DNA from: Allantophomopsis cytisporea
Taxonomy: Eukaryota > Ascomycota > Leotiomycetes > Phacidiales > Phacidiaceae
Assembly: GCA_024752435.1 (NCBI GenBank)
Contig: CP103029.1
Location: forward strand, 806,001-870,000
Direction: 5' to 3'
DNA: 64,000 nt
Shown: positions 11,268-22,400 of the stretch, piece by piece
Layout: each line of letters begins with the position of its first letter
Numbering within the stretch: the stretch's first letter is position 1
Notes under the pieces: generated by a model
Seen by the model: only the letters and a program-made list of their open reading frames with translations
Told to the model about the DNA's origin: nothing
The model's database searches: none
Made by a program: the position numbers and the translations under genes

Positions 11268-14200
11268 CTAATCAACTCTCTTTGCAACAATAATCCAGGC
11301 CCCAGGAGCCACTACACTTCCAGGTTTCGCAGCAATAGCTTCCACTTTTGTCCCAGCAGCATCTCCATTGCAAACCACATTGATCTCCATCTTCATAGCT
11401 TCTAATATAGCTACAATCTGGCCTTCTTTCAGAAGCTGTCCAGGCTCTACCAATACCTTCCAAACGTTAGCATCGATCGGACTATCAATAGTGATAGCCG
11501 GTCCACCCTCTGCCAACTCCTTCAGCCGCTCTGCCTCTCTTATCTCCTCCTCTTCCTTAGCAGTCATCCACTCTCCATAAAGTCTATTCTCAAGCTCCAA
11601 CATCTTCCTGGTACCTTCTGCCTGCCCTTGCTTAAACGTGGCCAGTTCATCAACATCAGTAGAGCTACTGGTCAACTTAATAGCCTTCGCGACGTCGAAC
11701 TCCGATGGCCGTATATCGAACTCATATTTACCAGCACGATAAAGCGCCATCAGGCCATCATATTCCTTGACCGTGACCTCATGCCAATGCACAACATCGA
11801 ATGGCTCATACAGCCAAGGCCTAGTAGCTGAGTACCCCGGCTTGGTGCCAAACGTATCCCAGGCCTCAATCGTGCGCGCAAGTAACATATACCCACCAGG
11901 TGCCTCAACGGGATAAACAGCAAACAAACTCCCAGCGATCCCCAGTGTACCGCCGGGCGTGGACACTCGCGTCGGATTATACTTCTGCCCCACGATGCGC
12001 GAACCCGGTTGAAGTGGGAAGAGGATTGGCGTGCCGACTAGGAACCCGACTGCAACAATCAGGAAGGGGGATGCCAGGGCTGATTCGAAAACTGCGCGGC
12101 GCGAAGAGAAGCCGTTGTTCTCGGCTAGGTAGGAGATGTTGTCTGGAAGATATGCGGCTGTTGGTCGTGTTGTCTCCATGTAGCGCTGTACTGAGGCTTG
12201 AATTTCGGGGTGGTCGAGGACGAGAGGGAGATGGATTTCCCGCGATGGGATCTTGATGTTTGGGGTTGCCGATATGGTTTCTTCAAGAGCAGAGATCTTG
12301 GAAAGGAGGTCGCTCTGGCTGATTATTGTGGCGTCATATTGAATCATTACAGCTGGGGTTGTTAGTAGGTCGAGACGAGTATGTAGGAGAGAGTGGCTGG
12401 GTATTTACATAGGACATTTGGCTTGACTACAAGCTTGGGAATTTTAAGCTCTTGGATCTTCTGTGTCAGAAGTCGTACTCGAACAGTGAGCATGATATCG
12501 ATGGTCTGGCGGCCAACTTCCACGAGGATGAAAGAATCACCACCTTGGCGGTAGACAATCCGTGGCCTCTCACCATCTGCTTCTACAGTCTTAAGAATTG
12601 CTTCACCGCCACCCTCGGGTAGTGTCAAATCTAAAGAGGGCGCATGTTTGCGCTCGCCATCCAAGAGCCTCTTCACATCTTCTACAAACGCTTCAACTCT
12701 CCTAGCCAATACCGTTGCATTTTTGAAGTTCGTTGGCCGCAGCCTCAATGCCCCCCCAGGACGGACCTGACCAAGTCTCCACAAATCCCCAGATATGACC
12801 GTACTTGAACAGATTAATCCGCCAAGGTCTGGGCTATCGTTAGCAAAGGCAACAGGTGAGTCACCTCCCCAGTTTAGACCTCCAGGGGACGGATAACAAA
12901 AATCAAAGATATTCGATGGGTGAGACCCTCCCTCACCACCGTCTTTACGGGCCCACTCAGGCTTGGGTCCGACCAAGCGCACTCCGGTCCTATTAGAGTT
13001 ATGACCAATCTTCCACTTGGTAGAATACAACATCTTCCGATCTTTGGCCGTCATGAAATCGTCAGAATCGTGCGGTCCGTTCATGGCATAGACTTCTTTG
13101 ATATTATAATCTGGAAGACACTCCTTAGGAAGGGTGTAGATATCCTGCTTTGAAGCCACATCTGCCCATTCATAAGTCTGCTTATCCAAGTCCAGATAGT
13201 CGCCTATCTGCAATTGTCTTCCTTGAGTCCCGCCAAGCCCAAGACTAGGTGTAGCGGATTTCGAACCTAGGTACTCTGGAATCTCAGGGAATCCCCCTTT
13301 GATAGCGAGATAAGCTCTGCATCCTGCGTCGGTGATCTTGCCGATCTTCAGCTTTTGGCCCGCGTTAATCACGAGTCTTGACCACATGGGCTGTTCTTTC
13401 CCATCAACTGTAACGGGCATTAGTGCTCCACAAACCGAGAACACTGCGGGTGCCGTAAATAATAGTTCAGGGCCGGAGAGCGTGATCTCAAGACTTTCAG
13501 TTCCAGGTGCATTGCCGACTAGGATGTTTGAAATTCGTGACGACACATTGTCCATCGGCCCTCCTCGCGGAATTCCTTTTCCTACAGCACCTCTTGCTGG
13601 GTAGTCTTGCACAGAAGTAAAGGCTCCTGGGCTTATGACATCAATTGCATGCGGCTGATAATGGAACTTCGTGCCCAGGAAATTCGTGAGAGTATCACCC
13701 TTCATGAAAGCTAAATAGACAGTTAGTAACTACCATAATAATGATTCAGTCTTATGAAATTCACCTTCTGATTCGATAACAGCTCCTAAAAAATGTAAAT
13801 TTGTTGCTGTCCCTTGAAGCTTGGTTTCTTTCAAAACTTTGACCATTTTCGCAGCAGCCGCGACTCTGTCTTTCTCATGAACCATGATTTTTGCAATCAG
13901 AGGATCTGTGAATATTAGCATTTTCTCGCATCAACATACTACCGAAGTGAAACTTGTGATAAGGAGCATATGTGTGAAATTCTGCTTACCATAATTCGGA
14001 CTGATTCTCTGCCCTGTTTCAACCCAAGTGTCCACTCGAATGCCTTCTCCTTCTGGCCATTTGACGTGTTGCAATAATCCAGGACTTGGAGCAAAATTTC
14101 TGTACGGAATTTCTGCATAAGCTCTCACCTCAATAGCACTCCCATCCGGACCATTTTTTCGCAACCTTATCAACTCTTTCCCCTCAATCCCGATGTCTCC

Positions 14201-15223
14201 TCCTCTCTCCGCATCAGCTTGTCTAAGCATAAGCTCTACCAAATCAACCCCATAACACAACTCAGTGATCCCATGCTCAACTTGTAATCTCGTATTCATC
14301 TCCAAAAAGAAAAAGTCTCCGGAAACATCATCGACAAGAAATTCAACAGTGCCCGCAGACTTATATTTCAGCCGCTCCGCATATGCAACCGCACATCTTG
14401 TCAATTTCTCCCTCATACCCTTGCGCCCATGCACAAAAGGGCTAGGACACTCCTCGATCAATTTCTGATGCCGTCGTTGAATCGAACATTCCCTTTCCCC
14501 AAAATGTACCACATCTTCCCCATTCCCGAAAACCTGCACCTCAACATGCCGACTCTCAGGGAAGTACCTCTCAAGAAACACTCCGCCATTATTAAAGAGC
14601 GCCTCACCACGACTTTGCACCTTCCGGAAAGCCTGCACAATCTCCTCTTCAGACTGACACACTTGCAACCCCATGCCACCGCCGCCCCCAGAAGCTTTCA
14701 CCATGATCGGCAGTCCAAGCCGCTGGCTTTCAGCTACAGCTTCAGCCTCGCTTTTGAGCAGCTCAGTGCCAGGTACAATCGGCACGCCCGCCGTAACAGC
14801 CAGATGCCGAGCGCGGTGCTTCTGGCCCATTTCTGTGATACTTTCTGCGGAGGGGCCTACGAAGACCATGCCGGCGCCCTCGACGGCTGTGCAGAATGTG
14901 GTATCTTCTGAGAGAAATCCATAGCCTGGGATAACGGCGTCGACGGTGTAGTCTTTACATATTTGGAGAATTTCGGGACTGCGGCGGGTTAGTAGGGGGC
15001 CGTTGGTGTGGGGGCGTACTCACATGTTTAGATATGCATCTGCACCTGTCCCTGAGAGGAGGATGTTTTCATCTGCGAGACTGGAGTGTTGGGATGTTGC
15101 GTCGGCTTCGCTATATATCGATACACTCTTTACGCCCAGCTTTTTACAGCCTTTGATTAGCCTCACGGCGATCTCGCCGCGGTTAGCAATTAGGACTTTC
15201 TTTATGTGTTCTAAGGGATTCAT
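11268..15223 (-). CDS. Stand-alone urea-carboxylase-like biotin enzyme (LamA-type)
   Basis: Five minus-strand exons (15024-15223, 13990-14978, 13765-13905, 12409-13710, 11268-12352) join in frame to 1238 residues. Order of domains: biotin carboxylase at about 1-445 (KKVLIANRGEIAVR, GYGFLSED, KASGGGGGMGLQV, FLEMNTRLQVEHGITE); KipA/PxpC-like at about 460-780 (SPGAFTSVQDYPARG, RGGPMDN); KipI/PxpB-like at about 820-1090 (YLAENNG, VSTPGGTLGIAGS); and a biotinyl domain ending the protein, with EAMKME and target lysine K1198. This is the urea carboxylase half of fungal urea amidolyase without the roughly 600-residue allophanate hydrolase. Such enzymes use ATP, bicarbonate and biotin to N-carboxylate a substrate. 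The divergent LamB neighbour argues for a lactam-type substrate instead of urea, a LamA-like role; that assignment is inference. The enzyme class is secure. Confidence 0.88.
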
Positions 15224-16157
15224 GATGCATCAATTGGCTCTGGCGATTTTTTAGGAAGAGTAGTTGTAGAGGAAAAGTTGGGAAATTGGTATGAGATGAT
15301 AGAAATACAAACATGCAGCTGAATGGTGTATATATTTATATGACAGAATATTTTTACTACTCTTCTTGAACCCCAGATCATACATCGTTGAGCTACCCCG
15401 CTACTCGAAATACAAGCTTATATCTTTGGCGTTTGCGGGAGTAGTGCTGATACTGATAGCTATCCTTTGCTGCTGCTTTAGTGGAGATCCGCGTTGAGGA
15501 GTGGGATTTGTGTACGCAGTCCCCCCTTGTTTCCGCAGAATGGCATACAAGTTGGTGTCGGATTGCACTTCAGGGACGAACGGCGCCCATGGCGCCTGAA
15601 ACGTGAAGCATTGATTGATTATTCGTTATGACTTATGTTGACATATTGACATGCGGTGATTTGCTGAGACTTCTTAAAGATTGCATTGATAAGCCTTTAA
15701 TCGGATGTAACTTGTATCTGCTATCGGAAGTCTCTGGCAGATGGTTCAATGTGAACTATCAGGATGTTTTATTGTAGTTTTATTTGTGGGTTGTAGCAGT
15801 TGTATGAATCTCTTCGATCACACTGAAAGCTGAGATTGAGAAGATTGAGCGTGCTTTCAATCGCCTTTTGCTGAGCGGTTATCGAATATGTATCTGCCGA
15901 TCTCGAAAACTTGCCCCGCTTGATAACCATCACGTAAAAGCAGCGCGACAAAGATAGCGAGACATCGTCATAATCAAACATCTGACATATGTTGTAACGA
16001 CAAAAATCGATATATATGGCTAAGACGAGTTGTACAAAAAGTGAAGTCTTTCAAAACTGATTTGTATTCTTTATCGAACTACACTCGAGCACGCCTGTAG
16101 TTGTGACAGCCCATACCCCTCATCCAAGCCACTCAAAATTTGGAAAGCACCACGATA
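15224..16157. promoter_or_regulatory. Divergent promoter region of the lam-type pair
   Basis: This 934-base region is shared by the carboxylase (-) and LamB (+) genes. It has HGATAR-type cores of nitrogen GATA factors (AreA class) at about 15454-15459, 15687-15692, 15879-15884, 15921-15926 and 15952-15957. The count is only modestly above what chance would give in AT-rich DNA, so regulation by AreA or an AmdR-like activator is a hypothesis. Confidence 0.45.
15333..15340 (-). promoter_or_regulatory. Possible TATA box for the carboxylase gene
   Basis: TATAAATA on the minus strand, about 110 bases upstream of the chosen ATG at 15223. Confidence 0.4.
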
Positions 16158-16995
16158 ATGGCCGGTCTCGTGGACAAAATAGAAATAAATTGCGATATGG
16201 GTGAGGGCTTCGGTCGCTGGAAGATGGTAAGTTATAATTCCGACTCAGTTCAAACCCTACTGACACGCGTAGGGCCCAGACGAAGAGTTGATGCCATATA
16301 TCGATGCCGCCAACATAGCCTGCGGTTTCCATGCCGGTGACCCAACTATCATGCTGAAGACAGTCAGGCTAGCAAAAGCTAACGGTGTACGTACCGGTGC
16401 GCACCCGGGTATTGACGACAAATTCGGCTTTGGAAGGCGCCAGATGGTCATCAACCCGGATGATATGTATGCTAGTATTCTGTACCAGGTCGGAGCATTG
16501 AAAGCGATGCTGGATGCCGAGGGCCTGCCGCTCAGTCATATAAAGCCTCACGGCGAGCTGTATTTTTATATGCAGCGTGATGAAGGTATTATGCGAGCGG
16601 TGCTGCGTGCGTGTAGCGCATTCAAGGATGTGCCCGTCTATGCGTGTAAGAACGAGATGCAGGCGAGGATTTGTAGAGAGATGGGGATTCCGTTCCAGGA
16701 GGAGGTCTATGTTGACATTGATTATTCGGCGGAGGGGAAGTTGGTGCCTGTTGCTGCGAGTAAGGTTGCGACTGTGGATGATATCAGCCGGAGAGTCAAA
16801 CAAGCTGCCGAGGATGATGTTAGAGAGCATCAGGGGGGTGGAGTTCTGATGTTGGGATTTGGAGAGAGACCGTGTAGTATTTGCATTCATTCAGACATGC
16901 CCACCGCATTAGAAAATGCGGCTGTGGCGAGGAAGGCTGTTGATGAGGCGAATACTAAGAGAGGATTCCAAGTGAAGAAGGCTACTAAAAGTTAA
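16158..16995 (+). CDS. lamB: LamB/YcsF (PxpA) family lactam-utilisation protein
   Basis: Two exons (16158-16226, 16273-16995) across a 46-base GTAAGT..TAG intron give 263 residues, the usual family length. The whole LamB/YcsF signature is present: IEINCDMGEGFG at the start, then DAANIACGFHAGDP, GAHPGIDD, SHIKPHGELY and a closing ERPCSICIHSDMP. Family knowledge: bacterial YcsF is PxpA, one part of the ATP-dependent 5-oxoprolinase PxpABC, and the founding LamB comes from the Aspergillus nidulans locus for 2-pyrrolidinone use. Here the gene diverges from a protein carrying fused KipA and KipI (PxpC/PxpB) domains, so all three Pxp activities sit side by side. The ATG at 16158 is the first in frame, and the family motif begins seven codons on. 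A cytosolic location is expected because no signal sequence is visible. Confidence 0.92.
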
Positions 16996-17281
16996 GCAAA
17001 ACAGGGTGTTGTTGAGCAGAAGAATATCTATCTTGTTCTCGAGTGACCAACTTCATCGTCTTCTTCAGTTCTCACATCAGTTCTCTCGCATGTTTTATGA
17101 AATGAAAGGATACCACTTTTGTGTTCAACATACTTATACTTTCATGAAGACTTCTGACTGTCACGCAACACAGCAAACAGCCATGCCAATCAAACGAACA
17201 TATTCATTTAATCATAATATATAAAATCCATTACACTAATCCTCGTCCAAACCTACGCTCATTCCAACCCTTCCTTGGGTA
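16996..17281. other. Short convergent spacer
   Basis: 286 bases between the LamB and PTR2 stop codons, AT-rich; expected to hold both 3' ends. Confidence 0.4.
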
Positions 17282-19464
17282 TCACGAAGTCTTCTCGCCT
17301 TCACTAGAAACCACTCTCTTCTCATCCGCCTCTCTAGACGCAGTATGCTCCACACTCTCAACATCCCCATGTGCTGGCTCAGGAATGTAGTCCTCTTGGT
17401 TAGTTTTGCTCATGAATTCGTCGTGATCCATGTGGTGGTATAAGATCCAGAAAGCGATAGCGGATACGACACCGACGATGGCGGTGCCTGCGAATGGCCA
17501 TATGAGATGAGGGTCAACGAGAGCCTGATTAGAGTATTAGTTTGTGTTTATGCTACACGAACGGATTTGAAGAGTGAAGTCGGCCGGACGCGGTGCAGCG
17601 TAGGAGGACTTAGGGAGAGGAGAGGAGTGGAGACATGGAGACTTACGGCAGTGCAGGCTTCACCGATGGCGCTAGAAATAGCGGTAGTGAAGAGGAAAAG
17701 CGCCATGACGAGACCCTTCATGTTAGGTGGAGAGCGAGCATATGCGACCTCGTAGGCCGTTACGTTCGCAAAGCACTCGCCGGCGGCGCCGAGCACGTAA
17801 AGCGGGATCTGGGTCCAGACGGAGATATTGGCGACGCCTGTACCGATGTCGCAATTCGTGGCGTAGTAGCCGCACGGCGAGAGCTCGTAGACACGCCATT
17901 GTAGGATGGCGCCGATGATGGAGGAGATGGCGGCGAGCATGAATCCGAAGGTGATACGGCTGATACGTCCGAAGTGGATCTTGTGCTTTCGGAGGAATGG
18001 GTAGAGGCCGTAGTTGAGGATGGGGATCAGCACGATGATGGTCAGGGGGTTGAAGTTCGAGAGGAGATCGTTGGGCGCGCCGTTGGTTGTCATTGCTGCG
18101 GCCTGGGAGGTCTGAATTGCGCCAATGCCGCCGTCGTTGAGGTTGAAAATGGGGAAGAAGAGGAAGATCTGGCATGCGCTGAAGGTGCGGCTGACATCGT
18201 CGACGAATTCATCAGTCCAGGCGGTTCCGGTGATGCCCTTTGCAGCGAGCGCAGTTGGCTTGGCGCCTTCCCAGAAGCCATGGCGGAAGACGCGGGACCA
18301 GTTAGTCTTGAAAGAGATGGAGATGATCTTGAGGACATTAGTGAGGTCAGAGCCGGTGGGTGGCTTCTTGATTGTCTTCTTGTAGGCGACGACCAGGACA
18401 ATAGGAGTCAGGAGGTAGAGGACAAGTGGGATGAGATATGCGAGCCAGTATCCGACAAGTTTCTCAGAGTATGTGGTTGCAAGTCCAAAAAAGGCACCGA
18501 TATTGATCAGCATGTAGAAGGTTAACATCACTCGTTGAACAGTGGTCTCCGGGTCTACGATCACACGCTCGCCACTGGAGAGGACCTCGATGTACTGTTT
18601 ATGGTGTGGATACTGATCGATGATGAGAGGTGCAATGTTGCACTTGAAAAGACCTAGATGATTTAGTACAAGTAACGAATCGATCGAGCGAATTATCAAC
18701 TAACCAGCTCCGAAAGCAAGAATAATCAAGGAAACAACAAATGGTGCCATTCCATGGCCAGCTTTTAGGACGACCGGTAGGGCTCCAAACAACATGATAA
18801 GATGAGCAATACCGCAAATTGCTACACCAATACAAATTGTCCTGTATCGTCCCCACTTGACATCCGCAAGCCAACCTCCAAGCAAAGGTATAGCTGAATT
18901 CCGTTAATAAATATCATGCAACTCATAGTACAGATGAGCTTACTGTATGCTAAGAAACTAAAGAGAAGAGTGAGGGCAGAAGCAATCTGCAGTCCTTGAC
19001 CCAAAGCACCAGCAGTCTCTTGGGTTCCCTTGGGAGGAGCACCGGCACCATTACCACCCTTTGGTAATGGGTACTCAATAAAGTTATTGAAGACCTGAGA
19101 ACAGCCATAGTACGACGCACGCTCGGCGAATTCCACAAGACAGAGGGTATAAGCCACCATTGGAACCTTTCCGGCTACAATGCGAAGGCTTTGCTTCTCC
19201 TCTTCCGTAGGATAGGTGTAGCCGTCCTCATCAACCGTCTCGGATGAGTTCAGACCGGAATCGCGCGCCATCTCAAGCGTAGCTCTTCCCTTGCCATCCT
19301 CGCGCGCAAGAGCTACAGAGAGTCTCTGATGATCTGCCTCAATAACCGGCTCCGCATCCTTGCCAGTGGTGAGGACGTCCGCGAGGACGTGATTGGCCTG
19401 ATTACCTATATCGCAATTAGCTACAACACCATAGGCATTCATGAATAGCAAGCAACTCACTCAT
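17282..19464 (-). CDS. PTR2/POT-family proton-coupled peptide transporter
   Basis: Five minus-strand exons (19461-19464, 18944-19405, 18705-18893, 17647-18653, 17282-17524) give 634 residues in one frame. The first exon is only ATGA; splicing across a GTGAGT..TATAG intron then gives MSNQANHVLADV. This start is favoured by clean splice signals, though the ATG at 19460 in the unspliced frame cannot be excluded. POT landmarks are VEFAERASYYG in TM1, PLLGGWLADVKWGRYRTI and FYMLINIGAFFG (the FYxxINxG motif), with about 12 membrane segments and a charged cytosolic tail rich in Glu and Lys. The family imports di- and tripeptides with protons at the plasma membrane; some members carry other small amide compounds. 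It converges on lamB, so co-use with the lam pair is plausible. Confidence 0.9.
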
Positions 19465-22400
19465 CTCTCAAATCTTTCTCGAGACCTCAGATAGAGTAGG
19501 AGGAAGGGGGGAAAAGTTATGAGAAATGCACGATATGGGATCGGATCTGCAAAACAAATATAAGAGCGGAAAGGCCATTTTAAATGGGGTTATACGCCAA
19601 CAGTCGATTCCCATGGCACGCGATGTCCGCAATGATAGGCTTGTTAGTTTCAAGAGAAGTGCGTACCATGATCCGGGGGGCATAATGAAGCGATAACGTC
19701 TTGATAGAGAATTGACGATCGAGCATGGTTAATCAGCGGCGCTGATTGGCCGAGTTGAGACATCCGCGAGAGATTGAACTAATGAGTGCAACGCAAGATA
19801 TCCAGCAGATAACGACATGCTTGCGGAGCTGCATGTACACGACGCATCATATACCATATACGAAGGGGATGAAGAATTGTACAACTTCTAGATGGACAAT
19901 GGAAAAATAGAAACCTCATGTGAATTCAGGAACTCTAAATACCTTTTCACTTTGTTCTGCTTAACCATCAACTCATATCAACTCACCCGCGAATTAAACT
20001 CCAGAAGTTCTTCAAACCTCCCACTTTTCCGTGCCGATATGGAATTGTTGATATCTTCCTCATACAGATTGCCAAACACACCTCGGTGTTCTCTAGACTC
20101 CGAAGTCCTATGGCAGATAAGGGTATCTCGAACGAGCCCGATCATCAGTGGACTCTCAGTTCAAACGATAACCAGATTAATATTGGAAGTCCACATATGT
20201 TGCCAAAAGCCAACATTTCATTCATCTCGGATGATGTAAAAGAAAAAGACATACACGTCTCTCAGCTTTGCCAATACGCCTTCCGCAATGCCCAGACCAT
20301 AGCAGAGACGCGGAGGGCATATCCGAGGGCGCGCTTGTCACATATATCATACCTTTTTGGCTACCATGGCGAAAAAGCTCGTCACTTTGGCTGCCATGGT
20401 GAAATAAAATGCTCCGTGCAGGCGGGCTCCCATGCTATGGTACTCTCTCGGATATTCCATGGATATGCAGCGAGGATAGGAAATCGCAAGCAATAATAGT
20501 AGATAAAGTACAAGTATTCTCCCGCAGCTCTAAGGCTGAGGACGAACAGGAGTTCGATATACGGATGTGTACAGTTGGCAGGAGGATTCCATATGGCCAT
20601 ATTGTTGTCACTTTGAGGCTCAGAGTGCGACAGCATGGTGCAGTCAATTGCTTAGTGGCTGCGCAGCGGGCCGCCACTTGTGCCTGAGCCACGAATCCGC
20701 GGTTTGTTCTCAAATCTTTTGCCTTGTCACTTAATATTCTACAGTCAGCAACAGCGAGACCGAGGATTTCCGCCTCATGTCAAACACGAGCATCGAGGCC
20801 ATACCTTACCTACGTTGGGTACCTACCTAATCGCCGGCCGAGTCCAGGTCACGTGCCTTATCAGGTGGCATCATAAGTACATATGTACTTTAGGACAGTA
20901 CGCACATATCCTGGGAACGTACGCAAGGAAGAGCGGTCACCTTCAGACATGACGCAGGACAATAGGAAACTTTCCCAAGAGCCAAGTCCCTGGCATGGCA
21001 AATCGGTAAATACTTATGAAAAGCCTCAAAAGAAGGCCATTCAATCAATTATACATCCACGACCCTGCATGAAGACACCATGTGTAGTTCAAGTCTTCCC
21101 TTTCTCGTCCTTCTCAGGTCACCCTGGGCAGACTGGGCCATTGCCATTGCCATTGCCATGGCCTCCCTAAAGCAGAAGGAAGTAGGTTGGCGAAGGAAGG
21201 ATGTAGAAAATTCTGAAACTGCTGATCGGCAAGGGGAGTGGCATGTCATTTGCAGTGCCAGTGTCAGTCAGTGTCAGTGTCGCTCTCACTCGAACGCCCG
21301 TTGCAGACGCCGCGACGGCCTTACGGTGCGTGCAGTACCAGAGATTCTGCTGGCCGGTTGAGGTGCGGCCATTCTGCACTGCATCCTTCCAGTGGCAAGG
21401 CAGAGGGAGTCGTGAAGGAGATGATTTGGCTGGTTGGGATTGGATTGTTTGGGTGTAGTGGATCCACTCCGACCTGCCGAGAATAGTCCTCCTGGTGGTC
21501 CTTTGGATTCGATGAAGGGAGTCACGTGAGGCCGGGTGGAACTCTGGGTTGGTGGGACGGGAAATGGGGGGAAGGGAATAAATTATGGGTCAAACAAACA
21601 TTTGTGCACCTGGATTGCGATTCTCCGTGTTCCACGGGGGATTCATACAGATTTCGGTCGGTACGTCCTCTTCATGAAGGCAGATCTCAGACTTGAATGA
21701 CGCTCAGTTCGCTGTTTATGTCTGGTGGTATCAAACGCTCTTCATCCTCCCGATTTGCAAAGAGAAAAGACACAGGATATAAATACACGTCACGTTAGTT
21801 CTTTGAATCACCGTTGTACCTAAGAGCAACCGTTACTACTGAATGGTGGAAATAACCTCTGCCAGCTAGAGGCTAAGGTGCATGAAAGGGGCATGTCGCA
21901 CGGGCTCTTCTGCAAACGAGGGGTTACAATCACTCAAGAATAAAATAATGGAATCAATCAATCAATAATATTGGTTAATCAATTCCTCCCCTTCCTTCCC
22001 TTCCTTCCCTTTCATATTCCTATTCTAGCATCGGATGGGGGGGAACCCTCCAAATGCATGGAGAGTGTTAATATCACCTACTTCCTTCTGTACAGTTGAC
22101 AGGGCTGGTAAATAGGCAATTCTGGATGCCGGTGCGGATCGTTATTTTGAGCATAGAGGTCGTTTGCAGTGTCAGTGTGTGTTTGGTGACGAGGCGTTGT
22201 TCCGTGTACGTAGTAGGGATGGAGGGAGTATTGCGAGCACTCGAATATTTCGAATACATTTCGAATTGAACTACATAAATTACAATCTAAGGAAATAGAG
22301 AAATATTACTGTATGGAGTAGTCATACCTCGTCCACCCATCCTCTGCAACCCAAGCCCAAACCTCCAATGTCAAAGTGCGGGGTCCTCTTCATCATCCAT

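Noticed and set aside
11268..15223. Acetyl- or methylcrotonyl-CoA carboxylase
   Set aside because: The carboxyltransferase part is KipA/KipI, not a crotonase-type CoA carboxyltransferase.
20110..20496. 129-codon frame beginning MADKGISNEP
   Set aside because: The composition is plausible but no family, splice structure or promoter supports it; mentioned only as the best candidate in the desert.
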